Source: Nevskiaceae bacterium | GTDB taxonomy: Bacteria; Pseudomonadota; Gammaproteobacteria; Steroidobacterales; Steroidobacteraceae | Direction: 5' to 3' | Assembly: GCA_024234075.1 (NCBI GenBank) | Contig: JACKOV010000004.1 | Location: 248,001 to 312,000, forward strand | Length of the DNA stretch: 64,000 nucleotides | Shown here: piece by piece, positions 8,548 through 17,175 of the stretch | Layout: each line of letters opens with the position of its first letter | Numbering within the stretch: the first letter of the stretch is position 1 | Notes under the pieces: generated by a model | Told to the model about the DNA's origin: nothing | Databases searched by the model: none | What the model saw: only the letters and a program-made list of their open reading frames with translations | Translations under genes and position numbers: made by a program

Positions 8548-9911
8548 GCGGCCTGTCCGGTGCCGGCGTCATCGGTGGCGAACAGTCCCGCCAGGGCTTC
8601 GAGGCTGTCGCCAAAGCTGGCGCGTTCCCGCAGATCCTGGTCGAGGTAACGTTGCACGGCCGGCCATAGCGCGACCGCCTGATCGAGCTGCGGGTTGGCG
8701 CCCGGACGCCATGCGCCCAGGGTCACCAGATCGCGCGACTGGTTGTAGGTCGCCATGAGCTGTCGCAGCCGGCGGGCCAGGGTGAGTTGCTCCGGTGAAG
8801 CGATCTCGTTCATGACTCGGCTGATGGAGGCTTCGACGTCGATCGCCGGATAGTGTCCGGATTCGGCGATGCGCCGCGACAGCACGATATGCCCGTCAAG
8901 GATGGCGCGCGCCGAATCGGCTATCGGGTCCTGCTGGTCGTCGCCCTCGGTCAGCACCGTATAGAACGCCGTGATCGAGCCCCCGCCGGTCTCGCCGTTG
9001 CCGGCACGTTCCACCAGTTGCGGCAGACGGGCGAACACGGAGGGCGGATATCCCTTGGTCGCGGGAGCTTCACCGATCGCGAGGCCGATTTCCCGCTGCG
9101 CCTGCGCGAAACGCGTCAGCGAATCCATCAGCAGCAACACCGAATGCCCCTGATCGCGGAACCATTCGCTGATCGCGGTGGCGAGCCAGGCCCCGTGCAG
9201 CCGCATCAACGGCGGTGCGTCGGCCGGTGCCGCGACCACCACGGCTCGGCGCCGATCCACCGGCCCGAGGATCCGGTCGACGAACTCCTTGACCTCACGG
9301 CCGCGCTCGCCGATCAGGCCGACGACGATCACGTCCGCGTTGGTGTAGCGGGCCATCATACCGAGCAGCACGCTCTTGCCGACGCCGCTGCCGGCGAACA
9401 ATCCGACCCGCTGGCCACGCCCGATCGTCAACAGACCGTTGATGGCACGTACGCCGACATCGAGAGGTTCGTCGATCGGATGGCGGCGCAATGGATTGAA
9501 CGGTACGCCCATCAGCCGCCCCTCGCCGGATGAGCGGATCGGACCCAAGCCGTCGAGCGGCTGGCCGGAGCCGTCGATCACCCGACCGAGCATATTCGCG
9601 CCGACTGGCACGACGCCGGAGCGCATCGTCGGGATCACCCGCGTGGCAGGCTCCAGGCCGTGCAGATCGCCGGTCGGCATCAGCAGCAGGCGTTCCCCGG
9701 CGAAGCCGACGACCTCCGCTTCGGATGCCAGACCGCGTCCCGGCACCAGCAGGCAACGATCGCCGACCGCCGCCTGACAGCCCGTAGCCTCCAGCGTCAG
9801 GCCGACCATGCGCGTCAGCCGGCCCTCCACGACCGGCTGCAGCGGTTGACCGCTGCGCTCGACGTAGGCTTTCAGCCGCGTGGCAAAGCCGGGGCTCGCA
9901 GTGGTGGTCAC
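8544..9911 (-). CDS. fliI: Flagellum-specific ATPase FliI
   Basis: 455 residues. FliI is the F1-beta-like hexameric ATPase of the flagellar export system. The Walker A GSGVGKS is at residues 174-180, the Walker B region is LLLMDSLTRFAQAQREIGLA, and the EAPATKGYPPSVFA and DDQQDPIADSARAILDGHIV blocks follow, all diagnostic of FliI. The start overlaps the fliH stop by 4 bases and its stop overlaps the fliJ start by 4 bases. Confidence 0.97.
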   Translation of the reverse strand: MTTTASPGFATRLKAYVERSGQPLQPVVEGRLTRMVGLTLEATGCQAAVGDRCLLVPGRGLASEAEVVGFAGERLLLMPTGDLHGLEPATRVIPTMRSGVVPVGANMLGRVIDGSGQPLDGLGPIRSSGEGRLMGVPFNPLRRHPIDEPLDVGVRAINGLLTIGRGQRVGLFAGSGVGKSVLLGMMARYTNADVIVVGLIGERGREVKEFVDRILGPVDRRRAVVVAAPADAPPLMRLHGAWLATAISEWFRDQGHSVLLLMDSLTRFAQAQREIGLAIGEAPATKGYPPSVFARLPQLVERAGNGETGGGSITAFYTVLTEGDDQQDPIADSARAILDGHIVLSRRIAESGHYPAIDVEASISRVMNEIASPEQLTLARRLRQLMATYNQSRDLVTLGAWRPGANPQLDQAVALWPAVQRYLDQDLRERASFGDSLEALAGLFATDDAGTGQAA

Positions 9912-10591
9912 GATGCACTCTCCGACGGCGTTTCGGGCGGCGTCTCGTCCTGCCGGTCCAGATTGCGCTCATCGCCCAGCACGGCCGATATTAGGGCCGT
10001 GACGCGACTGTCGAAGCGAGCGTCGATCTGCGAGGACTCGCTGCTGACGCGGCAGCCGCCGCGTCCCATGACCGGGTCTTCTACGATGGTCCAGGCACGC
10101 TCCGCGGCGGGCTGAGCCAGCCGCTCGCGGATCACCGCGGCATCCGCCGGATGCAGGTACACGCGTACCTGCCGGGCGCTGGTCGGCAGCGCGTGGACGC
10201 AGTCACGGATGATCGCGATCAGTTGCGCCGGATCGTGGCGCAGCTCGCGGCGTGCCAGCTGTGCGCCGATGGTCAGTGCCAGCTGTGCCAGCTCGGCGGT
10301 GGCGGCCTCGTCAAGCCGCTCCAGCGGACGACTCATGGCCTCGAGCAGCGCTTCAACTGCGGTGATGCGCGCATCGAGCTCGCGCTGGCGCGCCTCGATG
10401 TGGCTGGCACCGGCCGTCAGGCCCTCGCGCCGCCCATCTTCGAAGCCATTGCGGCGAGCCTGCTGGTACTCCGCCTCGAGCGAGGCGGCACTCTGGCCGG
10501 CATCGGGGCGACCAACCACCGGCCCCTGTACCGGCGGCAGCACCCAGGGTGAGGCAGCCATGCCGGCGCGTCGGACTGTCGGCTCAGACAT
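9908..10591 (-). CDS. fliH: Flagellar assembly protein FliH
   Basis: 227 residues from ATG 10591, which overlaps the fliG stop by 8 bases; upstream in-frame codons lie inside fliG. FliH is the dimeric stator and inhibitor of FliI, related to the ATP synthase b and delta subunits. The N-terminal 50 residues are Pro/Gly-rich, the middle is a long charged helix (EYQQARRNGFEDGRREG, then LTAGASHIEARQ), and the C-terminal delta-like domain contains LALTIGAQLARRELRHDP and the conserved AWTIVEDPVMGRGGCRV block. Confidence 0.92.
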   Translation of the reverse strand: MSEPTVRRAGMAASPWVLPPVQGPVVGRPDAGQSAASLEAEYQQARRNGFEDGRREGLTAGASHIEARQRELDARITAVEALLEAMSRPLERLDEAATAELAQLALTIGAQLARRELRHDPAQLIAIIRDCVHALPTSARQVRVYLHPADAAVIRERLAQPAAERAWTIVEDPVMGRGGCRVSSESSQIDARFDSRVTALISAVLGDERNLDRQDETPPETPSESAS

Positions 10592-11609
10592 AGGCCTCGC
10601 CACCTCCCTTGTTGCCGAGGTTGATCGAGCCTTCTTCGGCCAGCTTGCGGGCAATCATCACGATCTCTTTCTGTGCAGCTTCGACTTCCGAAAGCCTCAC
10701 CGGACCACGGGACTCCAGGTCATCGCGCAGCATCTCGGCGGCGCGCTGCGACATGTTCTTGAATATCTTGTCCTTCAGCCTCTCGTCCGCGGCCTTCAAC
10801 GCCAGCAACAGCTTGTCGCTGGAGACCTGCCGCAGCAGCTCCTGCATGCCGCGATCGTCGACTTCGAGCAGATTGTCGAACACGAAGATCAGATCCTGGA
10901 TGCGGTTGCCGAGTTGCTCGTCGGCCGTGGTGATTTCCTGCATCACGACGCTTTCGATCCGCGGCTCCAGCAAGTTGATGATGTTCGCGACCACTTTCGG
11001 CCCGCCCAGCACCGACTTGCGGGTCTGGCTCGAACCGGAGAACTGTCGCTCCATGATGTGGTCGAGTTCCTGCAACGCGGCCGGTTGCACGCCATCGAGC
11101 GTCGCCACCCTGAGCAGCAGTTCGGATCGCATGTTCTCGGGCAACAGTCCGATGACGTCCGCCGACTGATCGGCTTCGAGATAGGACAGAATGATCGCCG
11201 CGATCTGCGGATGTTCGACACGGACGATCTCCGCGATCGCGGCCGCATCCATCCATTTCAGGGCCTCGAGACCCTTGCTCGAGCGCCCCAGCAGGATGCG
11301 GTCGATCACGCCGCTGGCCTTGTCCTCGCCGAGCGCGTTGATCAGCGTGTTGCGGATGAAATCGTCATTACTGAGCCCCAGCGAGGTCTTGCCATCCACT
11401 TCGCTGGAGAACTCCGACAACACCTCGATCACTTCGGCCCGCGAGACGTTGCTGACCTGCGTCATAGCAGTGCCGACCTTCTGCAGGTCCTTGGCCGAGA
11501 GATGCTTGAGCACCTCCGCCGCCTCCTTTTCGCCGAGGCTCAGCAGCAGGATCGCCGCCCGCTCCACGCCGGAGCGCGCCGCGCCGGACTTGCGCTCAGC
11601 TTCAGTCAT
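10584..11609 (-). CDS. fliG: Flagellar motor switch protein FliG
   Basis: 341 residues, full length. FliG is the rotor protein that contacts the stator. The N-terminal FliF-binding domain starts ERAAILLLSLGEKEAAEVL, the middle domain has the EHPQ motif (VRVEHPQIAAIILS), and the C-terminal domain carries the charged torque helix with FVFDNLLEVDDRGMQELLRQ and later KDKIFKNMSQRAAEMLRDDL. The ATG overlaps the fliF stop by 8 bases. Confidence 0.97.
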   Translation of the reverse strand: MTEAERKSGAARSGVERAAILLLSLGEKEAAEVLKHLSAKDLQKVGTAMTQVSNVSRAEVIEVLSEFSSEVDGKTSLGLSNDDFIRNTLINALGEDKASGVIDRILLGRSSKGLEALKWMDAAAIAEIVRVEHPQIAAIILSYLEADQSADVIGLLPENMRSELLLRVATLDGVQPAALQELDHIMERQFSGSSQTRKSVLGGPKVVANIINLLEPRIESVVMQEITTADEQLGNRIQDLIFVFDNLLEVDDRGMQELLRQVSSDKLLLALKAADERLKDKIFKNMSQRAAEMLRDDLESRGPVRLSEVEAAQKEIVMIARKLAEEGSINLGNKGGGEAYV

Positions 11610-13278
11610 CGTCCTGCACCCACGATTTCACGACCTGCGCGACCCGCGCCGGATCCTGGGCCACCACGGTGCGCGCCTGCGCCAGCTGCTGCTCGTAGGC
11701 GAGCGAATTGGAGCTCGCTTGCGCGGCTGCCGCACTGCCTTCGGTCGACGTGCCGGCCGTCGCCGGATTGTCCGCACTGCGCACGGGTTCGTTCGCCGGA
11801 GCCGTCAGCGCCGCGGCTGCAGTGCCGGATGTCAATGCCGCCGCGACCCGCGGCGTTCCGGCGAGCTGGCGCAGCAAGGGCTTGAGCACCGAAAACACCA
11901 GCACCAGCGTCACGATCAGCCCGGCGAGGATCTTGGCGAGGTCGCGCGCCCAGGGGCGCTCCCAGAACGGCACACTGACCAGCGAGTCGGCATCCGGCAG
12001 CGGCTCGCCACGCCAGGGACTGTTGACTACGTTGACACTGTCGCCACGCTGCTCGTTGAAGCCGACGGCGTCCTTGACCAGCGCCGTGATCCGGTCGAGC
12101 TGCTCGGGCGGCAGTGGCGTCTCGGTGATCTTGCCGTCCTTGTCGACGATCCGCAGGTTGTCGATCAGCACCGCGACCGACAGTCGCTGCAACTTGCCGG
12201 CAGGCTGACGGGTATAGGCGACCGTGCGATCGATCTCGTAGTTGCGGGTCGCCTGCTTCGAACTGCTGCCATCGGCGGCCACGACGGCGCCGTTCTCCGC
12301 GGTTTTCGCCGGCTGGACACCCGGCGGCAACGCGACGCCTGCCGGCGGTGGCTGGTTGCTGAACGTTCCGGGAATACCGCCGGCGCCGCCGCCCGTATGG
12401 CTGCTTTCTTCCGACAGCTGTTCGCTGCGCACGATCTGACTGTCGGGCCGGTATTGCTCGCGTGCCTCCTCGGTCGCGCTGAGGTCGATCTGCGCATTCA
12501 CCTGGGCACGGACCCGGCCGGTACCGACCAGCGGCGCGAGCAGGCCTTCGATGCGTTGCGCGTAGCTCTCCTCGAGCTGCCGGGCGAACTCCATCTGCTG
12601 GTCGCGGATCGCCACGTCGTCCCGCCCCTGCGGCGACGACAGCAAGCGTCCCTTCTGATCGACCACTGTGACTCGCGCCGCGTCGAGCTCCGGCACGCTC
12701 GAGGCCACCAGGTTGACGATGGCGGTCACCTGTTCGGTCGCGAGCGTGCGTCCCGGACGCAGCTGGATGAAGACGCTGGCACTTGCCGGCACCCGGTCGC
12801 GCACGAAGCTCGAGTTGCGCGGCGAGGCGATGTGGACGCGAGCCGCGCCGACCTGTTGCAGGCTCGCGATGGTGCGTGCCAATTCGGACTCGAGCGCATG
12901 CTGGTAGCGTGCGCCCTCCATGAACTGGGATACGCCGAAGCCCGGATCCTTGGCCATACTGGCGAATCCACCCTGCCCCGACAATCCCTGGCCGGCGAGC
13001 AGCAGCCGCGCATCGTTCAGTTTTTCGGCGGGAACCGAAATCGCACCGGTGCCGTTCTCCAGACGGTAGGCAATCCCGGCACCCGTCAGAGCCTGGGTCA
13101 CCGCGGCGGCATCCTCACTCGCGAGGTCGCCGTACAGCAGGTTGTAGGTCGGCCCCTGTGCCCAGAGCACCACGCCGACACCGGCCGCGACGGCCGCGGC
13201 GATGCCGACCAGCAGCAGCAGTGGCCGCAATCCGGCGGTCAGTTTGAGGAACCCCGGAGCTGTCGCAGCTTCGGCCAT
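11602..13278 (-). CDS. fliF: Flagellar MS-ring protein FliF
   Basis: 558 residues from ATG 13278, which has GGAG 6 bases upstream; an ATG at 13290 is also possible. FliF builds the MS ring. The first membrane helix is near residues 17-38, followed by the ring-building motifs (YNLLYGDLASEDAAAVTQAL, YRLENGTGAISVP), and the second membrane helix is near residue 435 (LAKILAGLIVTLVLVFSVLK). The C-terminal tail that binds FliG ends LAQARTVVAQDPARVAQVVK then SWVQDD. It starts 38 bases after fliE. Confidence 0.96.
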   Translation of the reverse strand: MAEAATAPGFLKLTAGLRPLLLLVGIAAAVAAGVGVVLWAQGPTYNLLYGDLASEDAAAVTQALTGAGIAYRLENGTGAISVPAEKLNDARLLLAGQGLSGQGGFASMAKDPGFGVSQFMEGARYQHALESELARTIASLQQVGAARVHIASPRNSSFVRDRVPASASVFIQLRPGRTLATEQVTAIVNLVASSVPELDAARVTVVDQKGRLLSSPQGRDDVAIRDQQMEFARQLEESYAQRIEGLLAPLVGTGRVRAQVNAQIDLSATEEAREQYRPDSQIVRSEQLSEESSHTGGGAGGIPGTFSNQPPPAGVALPPGVQPAKTAENGAVVAADGSSSKQATRNYEIDRTVAYTRQPAGKLQRLSVAVLIDNLRIVDKDGKITETPLPPEQLDRITALVKDAVGFNEQRGDSVNVVNSPWRGEPLPDADSLVSVPFWERPWARDLAKILAGLIVTLVLVFSVLKPLLRQLAGTPRVAAALTSGTAAAALTAPANEPVRSADNPATAGTSTEGSAAAAQASSNSLAYEQQLAQARTVVAQDPARVAQVVKSWVQDDD

Positions 13279-13316
13279 CGTGTTCTCCATTCAGCGAAAT
13301 GCCAGGCCGACTTGCG

Positions 13317-13655
13317 TCAGACCGGCATGTTCATGATTTCCTGGTAGGCGTTGACGAGCTTGTTCCGCACCTCTACGGCCGCGCGGAACGACACACTCGC
13401 CTTCTGCATTTCGAGCATGACCTGCGGCAGCTCGACGCCGGGCTTGCCGAGTTCGAAATCAGCGGCGGCCTGGCGGGCACTCAGTTGGGTCGCGTTGACC
13501 TGGTCGAGGCCGTTGCGCAGCACTGCGGCGAAGCTGACCGCGGGCACGGCGCCCTCGGCGGCCTGCGGTTTGCCGGGCCCGCCGATCGGGCCACCGGCCT
13601 CCGCGCGGATCGTACGGATCTGCGCCAGCACGCGATCGATCTCCATCTGGCTCAT
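13317..13655 (-). CDS. fliE: Flagellar hook-basal body protein FliE
   Basis: 112 residues, full length. FliE links the MS ring to the rod. The C-terminal helix carries the family signature: ELPQVMLEMQKASVSFRAAV then EVRNKLVNAYQEIMNMPV. Its start lies 17 bases after the fleR-like gene, so fliE-fliK may be read from the sigma54 promoter at 14735-14750. I found no convincing separate -24/-12 site directly before fliE. Confidence 0.95.
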   Translation of the reverse strand: MSQMEIDRVLAQIRTIRAEAGGPIGGPGKPQAAEGAVPAVSFAAVLRNGLDQVNATQLSARQAAADFELGKPGVELPQVMLEMQKASVSFRAAVEVRNKLVNAYQEIMNMPV

Positions 13656-13672
13656 CGCATTGCCCCCGCGGC

Positions 13673-14689
13673 TCAGGCGGCCGGCACGCTGACACCGGCG
13701 GCACGCAACCGCGCCAGCTTGTAGCGCAAGGTCCGTGGGCTGATGCCGAGGCGCTCGGCGACGACGCGCCGGGTGGACTGCGGATCCTTGAGTGCTTCGA
13801 GCAGCAGTTCGCGCTCGGTCGCCTCCAGCGAACGCGCCAACACGCCCGCACTGGTGGCGGCACTGCCGCCGTCGCTCGCCGTCTCGCCGGTCGAGGCCGC
13901 GATGTCCCGGCCGTTCAGCGCCTCGAGTTCGAGATGTTCAGGTCCGATCACCGGTCCGGTGCAGAGGATCAAGGCGCGTTGCAGGACATTGTCCAGTTCG
14001 CGGGCGTTGCCGTGCCAGCGGTAAGTCAGCAGCACATGGGCGGCGTCGGCCGCCAGCGCCGGAATCGTCTGGCCCGGTTTGACCCGGCGGGACAGCAGCT
14101 GCATGGCGATCGGCAGGATGTCGTCGCGACGCTCGCGCAGCGGCAGGAGATTCAGCGGAAAGACGTTCAGGCGATAGTAGAGATCTTCGCGGAACCGTCC
14201 CGCAGCGACTTCGCTGCGCAGGTTGCGATTGGTGGTCGCGATCACTCGCACATCCAGCGCCAGCGAACCACGGCCGCCGAGGCGTTCCACCTCGCGCTCC
14301 TGCAGTACCCGCAGCAGCTTGGCCTGCAGGCCGAGCGGCATTTCGGAGATCTCGTCGAGCAGCAAGGTTCCACCCTGCGCCTGCTCGAACTTTCCCGGAT
14401 GGGCGTTGGTGGCGCCGGTAAAGGCGCCGCGCTCGTAGCCGAACAGCAAGGCTTCGAGCATGCTTTCGGGAATCGCCGCACAGTTCACGGCAACGAACGG
14501 CCGTGACACACGAGGCGACTGGCGGTGGATGAAGCGCGCCAGCACTTCCTTGCCGGTGCCGGACTCGCCGCAGATCAGCACAGTGCAGTCGCTGGCAGCC
14601 ACGCGGCGGGCCAGATCGTTCAGCCGGCGCGAGGATTCAGCCACAGCGATCGGCTCGGGGCCTTCGCTGTGCAGGGGTTCGTTGATCAT
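13673..14689 (-). CDS. FleR-like sigma54-dependent activator without a receiver domain
   Basis: 338 residues from ATG 14689 (GGGAG upstream). It has a complete AAA+ core: Walker A GESGTGKE at 41-48, the sigma54-contact loop GAFTGA, Walker B GGTLLLDEISEMP and the R-finger region REDLYYRLNVFPL. A Fis-type helix-turn-helix follows, whose end RRVVAERLGISPRTLRYKLA is the FleR/FlrC type. FleR normally has about 120 residues of receiver domain in front; here the AAA+ domain begins within about 20 residues of the start. No partner kinase (fleS) is present. It probably acts as a phosphorylation-independent activator of middle flagellar genes. A sigma54 site 45 bases upstream suggests that the FleQ-like protein controls it. 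Confidence 0.88.
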   Translation of the reverse strand: MINEPLHSEGPEPIAVAESSRRLNDLARRVAASDCTVLICGESGTGKEVLARFIHRQSPRVSRPFVAVNCAAIPESMLEALLFGYERGAFTGATNAHPGKFEQAQGGTLLLDEISEMPLGLQAKLLRVLQEREVERLGGRGSLALDVRVIATTNRNLRSEVAAGRFREDLYYRLNVFPLNLLPLRERRDDILPIAMQLLSRRVKPGQTIPALAADAAHVLLTYRWHGNARELDNVLQRALILCTGPVIGPEHLELEALNGRDIAASTGETASDGGSAATSAGVLARSLEATERELLLEALKDPQSTRRVVAERLGISPRTLRYKLARLRAAGVSVPAA

Positions 14690-14734
14690 CTCTCGATCTC
14701 CCGTCCCACCGCAGGGACGCACGGACCAGAGAGG

Positions 14735-14750
14735 AGCAAGAACCATGCCG
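14735..14750 (-). promoter_or_regulatory. sigma54 promoter for the fleR-like gene
   Basis: Minus strand: CGGCATG, four bases (GTTC), TTGCT. The GG and GC dinucleotides have the required spacing. The predicted start near 14723 gives a leader of about 35 bases before ATG 14689. The gap between the two activator genes is 124 bases, and this site occupies its middle. Confidence 0.75.
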
Positions 14751-14813
14751 GGCCGTTTTCCGCCGCCTGACGAGAACCGCGTCACACGCGGCGGCGGTGG
14801 CTGGCCGGCGGCG

Positions 14814-16109
14814 TCAAACTTCCGACAGCACCTCGCCGCCGGCGATACCGAACTTGCGCAGTTTCTCCACCAGAGTGGTACGCCGCAGGCCCAGGAGCCG
14901 GGCCGCCTGCGCCACGGTACCGCCGGAGCGCTGCATGGCCTGGGTGATCAAGCGATACTCGATCGCCAGCAGGTGGGCGCGAAGATCGATGCCGGCCGCC
15001 GGCAGATCGTCGATCGCCGCGACCGGATTCGTCGCGACGTCGGTATCAAGAAGTGCCGCAGTTTCGAGCGCCCGAAGATCGGCCGCCTCGTCGCCCCGCG
15101 TATCCGCGCTCGAGGAAGGGTTCGGCATCGCGTCCGGAAACGCTTCACGCAGCGATTGCAGAGCCGATTCACCGCCCGTCATCGCCAGGTCCGCAACGGC
15201 CTGGGTTGCGGCTTCCTGCGGGTGCTGCGACTCGGCCAGCGGTGCATGCACCAGCGACTGCAGGTCAAGTTCTTCGAGCAACACCGCCGGCCGGTAACGC
15301 GGCGGCAGCTGGCCGACGTCGACGGCCTTGCCGGCATGCAGGATGCTGAGACGCTCGATCAGATTGCTGAGCTCGCGCACATTGCCCGGCCAGGGATATC
15401 GGCGCAGCACCTGGAGTGCGGCCGGTGTCAGGCGGATAGGTGCGCGACCGGCAGTGCGGTTCTGCTCGACGAATTCGCCGATCAGCTGGTCGAGGTCGTC
15501 GACACGCTCGCGCAGACTCGGCATGTCGATCGGAAACACATTGAGCCGGTAGAACAGATCGCCGCGGAACTGGCCGCTCAGGATGGCCTCGTCGAGATTG
15601 CGGTGCGTTGCGGCGATGATCCGCACGTTGCAACAGATCGGTTGATGATTGCCGACTCTCTCGAAGACGCGCTCCTGCAGTACCCGCAGCAGCTTCACCT
15701 GCATCGGCAGGCTCATGTCGCCGATCTCATCGAGGAACAAGGTGCCGCCTTCGGCGATCTCAAAGCGACCTTTGCGGCTGGAGTACGCACCCGTAAAGGA
15801 GCCCTTCTCGTGCCCGAAAAGCTCGCTCTCGAGCAGCTCGGCCGGAATTGCACCGCAGTTCACCGCGACGAACGGCCCGCCCCGTCGCGGGCTCGATTCA
15901 TGCACCGCGCGTGCCACGACTTCCTTGCCGGTGCCCGACTCGCCGAGGATCAGCACACTGGAGTCGTGCGCCGCGACTTGCCGGATCAGATGCCGTACTT
16001 CACGGATCGGTGTGGAGTCTCCGCTGGGGGCGCGCAGTTCGGAAGGCGCGGCAGAGCGGACTGGATCGTCGCGGTCGAACGTCGAGGCGGCAGCAATCGT
16101 CACTGTCAT
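14814..16109 (-). CDS. FleQ-like flagellar master activator without the N-terminal FleQ domain
   Basis: 431 residues from ATG 16109 (AGGGA upstream). The AAA+ core has Walker A GESGTGKE at 56-63, the contact loop GSFTGA (Ser in place of the common Ala) and Walker B GGTLFLDEIGDM. The C-terminal Fis helix-turn-helix RRTTLVEKLRKFGIAGG is diagnostic for FleQ. FleQ of Pseudomonas has an atypical receiver-like domain of about 130 residues first; here only about 32 residues precede the AAA+ fold. The linker between the AAA+ domain and the helix-turn-helix is unusually long (about 110 residues, acidic and Ala-rich). The role should be top-level activator of sigma54 flagellar promoters, perhaps responsive to c-di-GMP through the AAA+ domain as in FleQ. 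Confidence 0.87.
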   Translation of the reverse strand: MTVTIAAASTFDRDDPVRSAAPSELRAPSGDSTPIREVRHLIRQVAAHDSSVLILGESGTGKEVVARAVHESSPRRGGPFVAVNCGAIPAELLESELFGHEKGSFTGAYSSRKGRFEIAEGGTLFLDEIGDMSLPMQVKLLRVLQERVFERVGNHQPICCNVRIIAATHRNLDEAILSGQFRGDLFYRLNVFPIDMPSLRERVDDLDQLIGEFVEQNRTAGRAPIRLTPAALQVLRRYPWPGNVRELSNLIERLSILHAGKAVDVGQLPPRYRPAVLLEELDLQSLVHAPLAESQHPQEAATQAVADLAMTGGESALQSLREAFPDAMPNPSSSADTRGDEAADLRALETAALLDTDVATNPVAAIDDLPAAGIDLRAHLLAIEYRLITQAMQRSGGTVAQAARLLGLRRTTLVEKLRKFGIAGGEVLSEV

Positions 16110-16321
16110 AATCCCTGGAGTCGTGCAGGTGATTGTCCCGTCCTGCACAAACTGCAGACGTGCGCCGCCGCGGCATTTTTCCGCCACGCGATGCAAAATC
16201 GGTCACAGTTTACCGTGAATAGGGGTTACCACTAGGCGTGGTGCGCGATTTTTTTCGGCGCAGAACCCGTTGCCTCTACGGTCGCCGAAGGCCGCCCTTT
16301 TTCCAACGCAGCCTGGATCGC
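16110..16321 (-). promoter_or_regulatory. Leader and promoter region of the fleQ-like gene
   Basis: 212 bases without a gene, between the PilZ-like gene and the fleQ-like gene. It holds two A/T-rich patches (near 16193-16220 and 16250) in an otherwise GC-rich stretch, and a short inverted repeat (ACCAC/GTGGT) near 16214-16228. I see no sigma54 or sigma28 site on the minus strand, so a vegetative promoter is expected, as for fleQ elsewhere. No exact -35/-10 pair stands out. Confidence 0.35.
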
Positions 16322-16891
16322 TCAGACGCGGCGTTGGGTGCGTCCGCCTGCCACCTGGCGACGATGCCGCCGGAATACCAACCGCTCGAGCTGATCCGCC
16401 ACCGGCTCGGGAAGCGGGTCGAAGCGGACATGGACGTGGTGTTCCGCCGGCTCGTCGGCCACCGTGCCGGCCAGCGCCAGGGGCTGCACGAGGCAGTCGC
16501 GCAGATGGATCTCGACCAGCCCGTATGCGCCGGCCGGCGGCACCTCGCCGCTCGCCTCCCAGACGATACCGTGAGGATTGAACCGCGCTGGAACGGGGCT
16601 GGGCCGCGACTGGGTCGCCGCCAACAGCGCACCGACCAGATCCAGCAGCAGATTGACCTTCAGATCGATACGCAGCAGATCTGCCGCATGCGGCGAATCA
16701 TCGCTGCTCTTCTCGTGATGGCCATGTTCGTCGAGCGCGGCGGACGCCAGCAGCAATCTGAGGTTCCGCTCGGTGATGGTCGCCGCATTCACCGGATCGA
16801 GCGGCTCCGGGAGACGGCGAAAGCTCACCGGGAGGACGTCCGCGTAGGCCAGCTCCTGGTGCAGGATCACGGTGTCGCCGGTGACGGTCAT
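16322..16891 (-). CDS. PilZ-like protein of the flagellar cluster (atypical)
   Basis: 189 residues from ATG 16891; the frame upstream overlaps fliT and is not coding. Contains ELAYADVLPVSFRRL near the start, a central RIDLKVNLLLDLVGALLAAT and a later HLRDCLVQPLALAGTV segment. This layout is that of the divergent PilZ proteins found beside fliS and fleQ in Xanthomonas-like genomes. I do not see the RxxxR and DxSxxG c-di-GMP ligands, so it may not bind the nucleotide. It is the last gene of the flaG-fliD-fliS-fliT set; its start codon directly precedes the fliT stop (2-base gap). The family call is tentative. Confidence 0.55.
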   Translation of the reverse strand: MTVTGDTVILHQELAYADVLPVSFRRLPEPLDPVNAATITERNLRLLLASAALDEHGHHEKSSDDSPHAADLLRIDLKVNLLLDLVGALLAATQSRPSPVPARFNPHGIVWEASGEVPPAGAYGLVEIHLRDCLVQPLALAGTVADEPAEHHVHVRFDPLPEPVADQLERLVFRRHRRQVAGGRTQRRV

Positions 16892-16893
16892 GT

Positions 16894-17175
16894 TCAGATG
16901 GTTGCGGCTTGCTGAATCTGCCCCAATGTGCGTTCCGATTCTGCCACAGCGCTGCGCAAGGCGGCGATACAACTCGCCGCATGCGGACCTTGCCGGGCCG
17001 TGCGTTCCAGGTCGGCGAGCAGGCCGCGTCGTTCCTGCAAGACGGCCGGGATCTCCGCCCATGATTGGCGCAGTGCCATCCCGACCAGCCGCCGGGTGAG
17101 GGTCACGACCGATTCGGCCAGAAAGCGCTGCCGCTCCGAACCCGGGGAGCGAGGCCGAGTCGGCGATGCGCTCAC
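16894..17175 (-). CDS. FliT-like flagellar export chaperone
   Basis: 93 residues from a GTG start at 17175 that overlaps the fliS stop (GGTGAGC) by 4 bases. The protein is predicted to be all helical (RQRFLAESVVTLTRRLVGMA, WAEIPAVLQERRGLLADLE, IAALRSAVAESERTLGQIQQ), which fits FliT, the chaperone for the FliD cap. FliT proteins vary a lot in sequence, so the call rests on size, helix content and its place directly after fliS. Confidence 0.6.
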   Translation of the reverse strand: MSASPTRPRSPGSERQRFLAESVVTLTRRLVGMALRQSWAEIPAVLQERRGLLADLERTARQGPHAASCIAALRSAVAESERTLGQIQQAATI

